NCBI GenBank assembly: GCA_034429745.1
Contig: DAOUFY010000056.1
Span: 1 to 12,246 of the forward strand
Direction of reading: 5' to 3'
Length of the DNA: 12,246 nt
Source: JBAXBF01 sp034429745
GTDB taxonomy: Bacteria > Chloroflexota > Anaerolineae > Anaerolineales > DRKV01
The notes under the pieces were generated by a model. It was not told the DNA's origin. It ran no database searches and worked only from the letters and a program-made list of their open reading frames with translations. Positions 6,472-12,246 of the stretch are shown here, one piece after another (position 1 is the first letter of the stretch; each line of letters starts with the position of its first letter). A program made the position numbers and the translations under genes.

Positions 6472-8814
6472 TTATCCCTGAAAACCTTCTGCAGAGAGCT
6501 TGAATGTCTTTACCACTGCTTCCAATTCTTGAGCTATTTGGGCTTGTTCTTGGCTTGAGGCAGCAACTTCTGCAACTTGAGCATTGATTTCTTCTGTGGT
6601 AGCTGAGACTTCTTCGATTGAAGCGCTGTTCTCTTCACTGACGCTGGCGATGTTTTCCATCATAGAAAAGACCTTAGTGGCGCTGGCACTCATCTCTTCA
6701 CTGTTTGCGGCGGTCTCTTTAACGATAGCTGAGATGTTGTTCATTTGCTCCACAATGTCATTATTCAGTTGGGCAATCTCTTCGGCGCGAACAATGTTTT
6801 CCTGAGCTATTTGATTTACCGTCTGCATGCGGTTGCTGATGACTTCATTAAGGTGCGCTACTTCTTCAGTGAAACGGCGATTGTCTTCGGTGATTTGGGC
6901 AGCTATTTTTATCGTTTGTCCAAGAGATGAACGAGCTTGGGATACAATTTCTAAACCTTGATTAACTTTTTGAGTCTCTTGGGCAGCGATTTGGGCGCGC
7001 TGGGCGATGCCATTGAAGGTGTTTTCTGCTTGCTGGGCGGCTTGAGTAGCTTCAACAAGCTCTTTTTGAGCTGCTTCCATCGCTCGCAGCGATTCTTGAG
7101 CTCCTTGCTGGATTTGAGAGAGAATGCTGCTGATTTCAGAAACAGCTAATGAAGATTTTTCAGCTAACTTGCGCACTTCATCTGCAACAACTGCAAAGCC
7201 GCGTCCATGTTCGCCGGCGCGGGCTGCTTCAATGGCTGCGTTGAGAGCAAGCAGATTCGTTTGAGAAGCAATATCTTCAATAGTCGTTGTAATGATACCG
7301 ATTTGTTCAGCGCGTTGACTCATCACTGACAATTGCTGGGCTAAAGCTGAAGTAGCATTGCTGACTTGCAGAACGCTTTGATTGGTTTGGGTAGCAACTT
7401 GGGTGCCTGCCTGTGCTGCTTGTGAGTTTTGAAGTGCTTGTTGGGCTATTGCGTTGACGGCTTGAGATACCTGTTCAAATGCTTGAGCGAGTGCTTCTGA
7501 TCCTTGGGCGGCTTCTTGCAGAGCTTTGCTTTGGGTGTAGGCGTTGGCAAGCAGCTCTTTTGCTTTGGCGGTTACCACTTGTACATCTGCTGCGTTGCTC
7601 TGCACTGAATCGAGTTGAGTTTGAGCCCCTTGGCGAATGCCGGTAACAGCTTGAGACAGTTGCTGCATCGCTTCAACTGCTTCGGAAATTGCCCTCGCTT
7701 GCCCTTGGGCTCCATTGGCAACAGCTTCGATGGCGCGAGTCAGCATTTCTATGGCTTGGGTGGTTTGGCTTATGCTTTCATTTTGCTGGCTGACGCCAAG
7801 TGCAATTTGCTGAATTGTGCTTGATACTTGCGTAACGGCTTCTTCAGTATGAGTGGAACTTTGGGCAAGTTGATTGGATGATTGCTGCAAATGAGCTGCA
7901 TTATCTTGCACGATCATGAGCTTCTGCCGCAGGTTGGTTAACGTGCTGGCGAAGGCTTCCCCGCTGCTGCGCAGAGCTTGAATCATTTGGTTGAGGCTAT
8001 TGACCATTTCCCCAAGCTCATCGTTGGCGCGGTAAGATTGAGGCTGGGTTTGAAATTCGACCTCTTGAGTCAAGTCACCACCGGCGAGAGCTTCAAAAGC
8101 TGAAACCAGACTCTGCATATCCTTGGTGGCAATCTGCTTGGCGGTGGCAGCGGTAAGGTTAATGGCATGATGCAGACTGCGGGCAAATGCCAAGATAAGG
8201 ATGATCCCTAACACGATAGCTATTGCACTGCCGACCAACATGATTTGTTCAGTCTGTATAGATACCTGCATGAGGCGCTTTTCGGTCGCTTCAAGCTGAG
8301 TAGTTAGCTGATGGTCTATTTCATCAATGGTAATGTTGACAGCGTTGATCGAAGTAAGCATCTTTTCGGATTTGTAAATGCCATACAAATCTTCCATCGT
8401 AGCTTTGCCAATGTTGATTTTTTGGCGCGTGTCAATAACCTTAACTGCTAGCTCGTTATCCCAAGCTTTGATATTTTGTTCGATTTTGTCCCATTGCTGT
8501 TGCTGTTCTGGGTCTTTAGCTGTTTGATTGCGCAAATCATTCAGCAGCTGGGCGATCTGTTTCTTTCCATCTTCATAAGGGGCTAAGGAATCCAAATAGC
8601 CGCGCAGAGCAAAAGCGCGCACTGCCGCTTGCATGCTGATAAAGTTAGTTCGGATATCGCGGATCGCAGTCCGAATAGAATACGCTCGATGCATTTCTTC
8701 TAAAGAGGCTCGCTCTGTTCGCAGAGCGTGGTAAGCGGAGAGCAAGCTAATGCCCATCAACCCAATGACGACAAAAAAGATGCCAATAATTTTTAGGCGC
8801 AGAGAAACCTTCAT
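6472..8814 (-). CDS. Methyl-accepting chemotaxis protein
   Basis: A 780-residue membrane chemoreceptor. TM1 is at about 8-28. A helical sensor region at about 30-188 resembles the CHASE3 or four-helix-bundle types. TM2 is at about 190-211, followed by a HAMP linker (about 212-285, with DELGEM at 265-270) and a very long alanine- and glutamine-rich cytoplasmic coiled coil. The conserved hairpin tip that binds CheA and CheW is at about 512-554 (IEDIASQTNLLALNAAIEAA, GRGFAVVADEVRKLAEKS). Glu/Gln pairs in the flanking helices are likely methylation sites. The C-terminus, ending EGFQG, lacks the NWETF-type tether for CheR. No cheA, cheW or motility genes lie beside it, so it is an orphan receptor that may serve chemotaxis, pilus motility or another Che-type pathway. 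The ligand cannot be predicted. AGGAGG precedes the ATG by about nine bases, and the promoter is perfect consensus. Confidence 0.95.
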   Translation of the reverse strand: MKVSLRLKIIGIFFVVIGLMGISLLSAYHALRTERASLEEMHRAYSIRTAIRDIRTNFISMQAAVRAFALRGYLDSLAPYEDGKKQIAQLLNDLRNQTAKDPEQQQQWDKIEQNIKAWDNELAVKVIDTRQKINIGKATMEDLYGIYKSEKMLTSINAVNITIDEIDHQLTTQLEATEKRLMQVSIQTEQIMLVGSAIAIVLGIILILAFARSLHHAINLTAATAKQIATKDMQSLVSAFEALAGGDLTQEVEFQTQPQSYRANDELGEMVNSLNQMIQALRSSGEAFASTLTNLRQKLMIVQDNAAHLQQSSNQLAQSSTHTEEAVTQVSSTIQQIALGVSQQNESISQTTQAIEMLTRAIEAVANGAQGQARAISEAVEAMQQLSQAVTGIRQGAQTQLDSVQSNAADVQVVTAKAKELLANAYTQSKALQEAAQGSEALAQAFEQVSQAVNAIAQQALQNSQAAQAGTQVATQTNQSVLQVSNATSALAQQLSVMSQRAEQIGIITTTIEDIASQTNLLALNAAIEAARAGEHGRGFAVVADEVRKLAEKSSLAVSEISSILSQIQQGAQESLRAMEAAQKELVEATQAAQQAENTFNGIAQRAQIAAQETQKVNQGLEIVSQARSSLGQTIKIAAQITEDNRRFTEEVAHLNEVISNRMQTVNQIAQENIVRAEEIAQLNNDIVEQMNNISAIVKETAANSEEMSASATKVFSMMENIASVSEENSASIEEVSATTEEINAQVAEVAASSQEQAQIAQELEAVVKTFKLSAEGFQG

Positions 8815-8859
8815 AGTTGGATTTCCTCCTTCTCGAAAAGGGTCGTGAAAATTACTATC

Positions 8860-8888
8860 ATTATAAGCGAATGCAAAAATAATGTCAA
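8860..8888 (-). promoter_or_regulatory. Perfect consensus sigma-70 promoter of the chemoreceptor gene
   Basis: On the minus strand TTGACA (8883-8888), a 17-base spacer and TATAAT (8860-8865) match the housekeeping consensus at all twelve positions with ideal spacing. The start is predicted near 8853, about 40 bases before the ATG. Such a promoter should be strong and activator-independent, so control, if any, would be by a repressor. Confidence 0.8.
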
Positions 8889-8898
8889 TTCATGAAAA

Positions 8899-8928
8899 AT
8901 ATTATAATGTTATAACATTAAATAATAT
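8899..8928. repeat. Palindrome between divergent promoters, candidate operator
   Basis: TAATGTTATAACATTA (8905-8920) is a perfect 16-bp palindrome. Outer arms ATATTA (8899-8904) and TAATAT (8923-8928) extend the dyad with a two-base offset. It lies 10 bases upstream of the chemoreceptor -35 and 2 bases upstream of the nearest plus-strand -35, the position expected of a dimeric regulator controlling both directions. The AT-rich background raises the chance of coincidence. Confidence 0.5.
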
Positions 8929-8930
8929 CA

Positions 8931-8960
8931 TTGTAGAAAATAAGGGCGTGATCATATAAT
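8931..8960 (+). promoter_or_regulatory. Candidate distal promoter of the coiled-coil gene
   Basis: TTGTAG (8931-8936), an 18-base spacer and a perfect TATAAT (8955-8960). The -35 matches only TTG. The predicted start near 8967 would give a leader of about 180 bases containing the possible 18-codon frame. Confidence 0.45.
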
Positions 8961-9033
8961 GAGAATTGTGGAACAAATAATGATATTGTTGAAAAAAGTC
9001 TTAGGCAATTAAATTAAGGGAGAAATAAATATC

Positions 9034-9090
9034 ATGAAAAAAAGGATTGAATTATTAATTAATATAGACTATACTATTACATATACATAA
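9034..9090 (+). CDS. Possible 18-codon leader peptide
   Basis: An ATG at 9034 opens 18 codons (MKKRIELLINIDYTITYT) ended by TAA at 9088-9090. AAGGGAG at 9016-9022 lies 11 bases upstream, an acceptable ribosome site. It would be transcribed only from the distal promoter, since it overlaps the proximal one. The peptide matches nothing I know, and in such AT-rich DNA a short frame may be chance. Confidence 0.2.
   Translation: MKKRIELLINIDYTITYT
9047..9075 (+). promoter_or_regulatory. Candidate proximal promoter of the coiled-coil gene
   Basis: TTGAAT (9047-9052), exactly 17 bases, and TATACT (9070-9075). The start is predicted near 9082, about 67 bases before the ATG at 9149. The spacer contains a perfect 12-bp palindrome, TATTAATTAATA (9053-9064), which could be a repressor site but may reflect AT-richness. 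Confidence 0.5.
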
Positions 9091-9148
9091 TCATTTATTA
9101 ATTCTTGTAATATTTTATATAACAGTAAATTGTCAAAGGTAAAATATT

Positions 9149-12100
9149 ATGTTAGAGCAATTAGATGATGAAAGCGATTACGATAATTTCATTGCTGAGA
9201 AGATAAAGTTTGTTAAGTTGTTGGGTGAGCTTCCTTTTACAAACAATGACGTTCAACGGTTAATCGAATTAGTAAAGCGATATATAAAGCCTAATATTGA
9301 CAAAGGAACAGAAATATTAACAAGGTATTTTCCTTTTTCCTTTGCTTGTTTTCTGGTATGTATAGGTGGTGTATATTACGACAAGGAAAAGTTTTGGATA
9401 AATCTTGAAAAAGCTATTGAGATCCAATTGTCATATAAATACGAAAAAGATTGGGGTGAATTTTTCTTATGGTTTCTGAGGCAAAATCGTTTACCATTAT
9501 TTGACGAAGAAGAGGGTTTACGATATGTAACGCCTATTCTTGCTCATTCATGTTTGCCTAACGTTTGCGTTGCGGAATACTTTGAAAAAATTGTAGTTCC
9601 ATTAACCGATAAGTATGGAGAACTTGTTTGTGCAGAAATCATTACAAAGCATCTCGAGGAAAAAAGAAGGCGCAATGAAATCAGACGCAATTTTCTTTCC
9701 ACGGAAAGAGGCCAATCAAGCAAAATTTATTACAAGAAAAAGATAAAAGAGTATTTAAAGTATTTAACGAATTACCTGGAGAGTGAAAAAGAACAAATAG
9801 CTCAGGCGGACTTATATGCTGGTTTGGAGAATGCCAGTGATCAATATGATAGGTTGACACATCAGATAAGAGATAAAGAACAAGAACTAGCCATTCTACA
9901 AAAAAAGAAACAAGCTGCAGAAGATCAAAAAGGGTTATTAGAACAACAATCTGCTCTTGCAAAGCAAAAGTCAAATATAGTAGAAAAGATTGAAAAACTG
10001 CGAGCATACTCTAATCGGATTAATAACCATCAAGCAGAAATAGAAAGGTGCATATCTCAGATTAATACCCTTTGGAAGCATTTCTCAGAGGAAACATGGA
10101 ACAAAAGCTTTGAAAAAGATGTGATTGGCTTTCCTATTGAAGAGTATATTCAGAAGTTGATAAAATATAAAGAAAACTTAGCTGAATACGAGCGTAAGCT
10201 CACATACTTGCATTACTTAAACAGCCGTTTTCAATCAAATAAATATCATCCGGTGCTTAACTGGCTTTTTTCGCTGTTAAAGAGAATTTTTTTGATAAGG
10301 CAACATATCCTCGATAAAAGAGAAGCAGAAAACCTTGCTCAAGAAACTGACCGTTTGTCAAAGAAGTTAGAAGAAATAAAAGATGAGTTAGATAAAATGA
10401 AGGGCATATTGCCCCTAAAAGAGGATTTATGCTTACAAAGCCAAACAAGTGATTTGATAAATAAGTTTACTGAATTAAAAAATCTTTGCTCCATAACCGT
10501 GGATCTTGATCTTGAAAGAAAACAACTCATTGAATATGAAACCGAATTAACAGGTGAGCTTGGAAGGCTGTTTCCTTCGAGTAATGAATATCTCAGTGAT
10601 TTAGAACATAGGATAAGTTACTGGAATGAGGAGATAAAGAGAGCAGAAGAAAAAGATCGGCAATTAAAGCAAGTGGAACAAGATCTTAAAAAGCTCCAAG
10701 ATCTCGAGCAAGAGATTCAATCTTCATATATTTCACTTAAAGATGAGCTGTTGTTATTGGAAGAAAGGTTAATGAAAATTGACAAAGACAGTATTGAACA
10801 AGGTTTTTGGAAAATAAGGAATTATCTTGACTTGAAAGAAAGAAATTTACAAGCTCGAAAAAAGTTATCGCGTGTTATTTCAAAATTGGCTTCAAATGTT
10901 TCTTTTGAGGAGTTGAAAGCAGAAGTTGAAAACGTTATAGAAACGTGTAACAATTGGTTGGAAGAAATTGAGACTGAACCACATGATAATCATAGACACC
11001 AAGAAGGCATATATGCGGGTATAGACGAACCAATCCGTAGATTTTTGTTATATGGGGGGGATGTAGCTAAAGAATGGCTGATCAATAGTGTTGTTTTATA
11101 TTCATCTGTGAAATCGGGGAAAGATATTAACCAGTTAAATATACATTTACCCCAACGAATCATAGACCAATTCCAGCAATGGTGGCAAGGGCGTCAAGAG
11201 CAGTTGGTAGAAAAAACATTAAGGGAAGAAAAAATTGGGAATGAAGGGACTCTCGAAGCAATACCTGAATATTCTAGCGGCAAAGGTACTTATACGCCTT
11301 ATATTTACTGGGACGCAGAAACAAATGAAGTTTGTGCTTGTTTGCCGAGTCAGCAGGTAAAAATGATAAAAGAAGACCCCATTTTGGAGATATGGACAAA
11401 GGATAATGAACGCATTTTTGAGGAATATCAAAGGCGGTATTCTGATCCTCATAATAAAGATCAATGTTTGTTGAATGAGCGCGAAGGAATTCCTTTAAAT
11501 AAACGAAGTGAGTTTTACATCTTTACCTTGAAGTGCGGCAATGAGGTCATATCTCGCTGGAAAATAGATGGAATTGAGAAAAATGCACCCTGCGTAGCTT
11601 TTTTGTATGGGAAGAAGAATAAGTTAATTACAGAAGAGATACCGAGAGGTGAGGTTATTCTGTTGGTTAAAAAGAATTATAAGATAATGCCGACAAATTG
11701 TGTTAAGCTAAAGGATGAATTGTACGGTGAGTTAGATGAGTTTAATTATTATGAAACTGATTTATCTCAAGTGTATACACTTGAATTGATTGATTCGCGA
11801 ACAAACGAAAAAATTTCCCTCCCTATCAAAGGTACAGATGACATCGAAATGTATTTGATAGGTGGAAAGCAGCTTTCTTTAGTTACTGTGGAAAACTTGC
11901 CTGTATATTCTGAAGTGCCTCTATATCTTTTATTGAAGCTTCCCACCTATGAGCTTTCAGAATTGTTTCTCATCGTTTTTAATAAAGTAAATAAGGTTAA
12001 GTATTCCTTCAAGGAATTAGAAGAGCATGATTTACTTACAATACAACAAGAAAAAGAAGCAAGGATATATATAAACGATGGCATGTTATTGGGCAATCCT

Positions 12101-12246
12101 GTGTGGGGCAGATATGTGATCCAAGTAGGAGCAACAGAAAAACAGCTCAATAAGAACATAATAGAATTTGTTGTGATTCCTCAAATGAGCGTTACTTTTG
12201 AAAAAGAAGTGTATCCTCCTTATAAAGATGAAAAAGATAACAAAAT
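9149..12246 (+). CDS. Large coiled-coil protein of unknown function (5' part)
   Basis: I translated this frame by hand: 1032 codons without a stop, running off the window end, so the C-terminus is missing. ATG 9149 is the first start after an in-frame TAA at 9140 and has AAAGG nine bases upstream. Residues 1-170 form a helical domain rich in Phe, Trp and Tyr, with a YVTPILAHSCLP motif at 126-137. Coiled-coil stretches rich in Glu, Lys, Leu and Gln cover about 196-300, 335-355, 385-420 and 455-548. A hydrophobic segment (about 368-384) interrupts them. A linker with a His cluster (612-617) precedes a beta-rich region from about 705, with YIYWDAETNEV and a PRGEVILL segment reminiscent of Ig-like modules. 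No Walker A motif is visible, which argues against an SMC or RecN ATPase. By memory only, parts resemble large uncharacterised Chloroflexota proteins. Function unknown. Confidence 0.85.
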   Translation, partial: MLEQLDDESDYDNFIAEKIKFVKLLGELPFTNNDVQRLIELVKRYIKPNIDKGTEILTRYFPFSFACFLVCIGGVYYDKEKFWINLEKAIEIQLSYKYEKDWGEFFLWFLRQNRLPLFDEEEGLRYVTPILAHSCLPNVCVAEYFEKIVVPLTDKYGELVCAEIITKHLEEKRRRNEIRRNFLSTERGQSSKIYYKKKIKEYLKYLTNYLESEKEQIAQADLYAGLENASDQYDRLTHQIRDKEQELAILQKKKQAAEDQKGLLEQQSALAKQKSNIVEKIEKLRAYSNRINNHQAEIERCISQINTLWKHFSEETWNKSFEKDVIGFPIEEYIQKLIKYKENLAEYERKLTYLHYLNSRFQSNKYHPVLNWLFSLLKRIFLIRQHILDKREAENLAQETDRLSKKLEEIKDELDKMKGILPLKEDLCLQSQTSDLINKFTELKNLCSITVDLDLERKQLIEYETELTGELGRLFPSSNEYLSDLEHRISYWNEEIKRAEEKDRQLKQVEQDLKKLQDLEQEIQSSYISLKDELLLLEERLMKIDKDSIEQGFWKIRNYLDLKERNLQARKKLSRVISKLASNVSFEELKAEVENVIETCNNWLEEIETEPHDNHRHQEGIYAGIDEPIRRFLLYGGDVAKEWLINSVVLYSSVKSGKDINQLNIHLPQRIIDQFQQWWQGRQEQLVEKTLREEKIGNEGTLEAIPEYSSGKGTYTPYIYWDAETNEVCACLPSQQVKMIKEDPILEIWTKDNERIFEEYQRRYSDPHNKDQCLLNEREGIPLNKRSEFYIFTLKCGNEVISRWKIDGIEKNAPCVAFLYGKKNKLITEEIPRGEVILLVKKNYKIMPTNCVKLKDELYGELDEFNYYETDLSQVYTLELIDSRTNEKISLPIKGTDDIEMYLIGGKQLSLVTVENLPVYSEVPLYLLLKLPTYELSELFLIVFNKVNKVKYSFKELEEHDLLTIQQEKEARIYINDGMLLGNPVWGRYVIQVGATEKQLNKNIIEFVVIPQMSVTFEKEVYPPYKDEKDNK
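11054..11060 (+). repeat. Run of seven Gs inside the coiled-coil gene
   Basis: The tract encodes Gly636, Gly637 and the first base of Asp638. It stands out in a gene of about one-third G+C. Loss of one G gives TAG at the fourth codon from the tract start, and gain of one gives TAA shortly after, so slippage would stop translation between the coiled-coil and beta-rich parts. Confidence 0.7.

Larger units (their letters stand above)
8815..9148. other. AT-rich divergent intergenic region
   Basis: These 334 bases separate the minus-strand chemoreceptor from the plus-strand coiled-coil gene. They hold the chemoreceptor ribosome site and promoter, a strong central palindrome, two candidate plus-strand promoters and a possible 18-codon reading frame. 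No tRNA, insertion sequence end or obvious attachment repeat is visible. From about 8875 rightward the DNA becomes strikingly AT-rich and stays so to the window end. Confidence 0.8.

Noticed and set aside
8815..9148. Search for CRISPR repeats, tRNA, insertion sequence ends or attachment sites at the composition change
   Set aside because: No regularly spaced repeats, cloverleaf or terminal inverted repeats were found. The 9-bp direct repeat TTATTAATT at 9052 and 9095 is plausible by chance in this AT-rich DNA.
9681..10007. A 108-codon minus-strand frame rich in Leu and Phe
   Set aside because: It is antisense to the coiled-coil gene. AAA, GAA and CAA codons reversed give Phe and Leu, which mimics a membrane protein.
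11279..11290. A GKGT sequence in the large protein that recalls a P-loop
   Set aside because: It lacks the GxxxxGK[ST] pattern and lies in a beta-rich region, so it is not evidence of ATP binding.

Overview
The window looks like a piece of a Chloroflexota (Anaerolineae-like) chromosome. That assignment is an inference from the mix of genes: a DUF4013-type membrane protein, an ornithine carbamoyltransferase with the SLRTR form of the carbamoyl-phosphate motif, gatC-gatA followed by a PfkB-like kinase, a SpoVS protein outside any sporulation cluster, and Pro/Thr-rich linkers in a surface esterase. Nothing in the sequence proves the phylum.

Layout. Positions 1-75 are an undetermined left edge. 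A minus-strand membrane protein gene (76-753) and plus-strand argF (1005-1931) diverge from a short region with two mirror-image extended -10 promoters. argF converges on a minus-strand run read right to left: esterase (4892-5872), gatC (4570-4872), gatA (3091-4563) and a PfkB-family protein (2039-3061). Further right, also on the minus strand, are spoVS (6019-6303) and a 780-residue methyl-accepting chemotaxis protein (6472-8814). These two have separate promoters, and a strong hairpin terminator follows spoVS. An AT-rich divergent region (8815-9148) then leads to a very long plus-strand reading frame starting at 9149 and still open at the window end (1032 codons visible).

How the genes work together. 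gatC and gatA supply two of the three subunits of the tRNA-dependent amidotransferase; gatB is not here. argF makes citrulline for arginine synthesis. The chemoreceptor has no che genes beside it. These are mostly independent housekeeping or sensory genes, not one pathway.

The part least explained by known families is the right end. A protein of more than 1032 residues has a helical N-terminal domain, long coiled coils broken by a hydrophobic segment, and a beta-rich C-terminal region. It is encoded in DNA of about one-third G+C (hand count of two lines), clearly more AT-rich than the genes to its left. It begins behind a 16-bp perfect palindrome placed between two divergent promoters. It also contains a run of seven Gs at which a one-base slip in either direction would end translation almost at once. 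It may be the first gene of an accessory or defence-like island continuing outside the window, but its function is not identifiable here.
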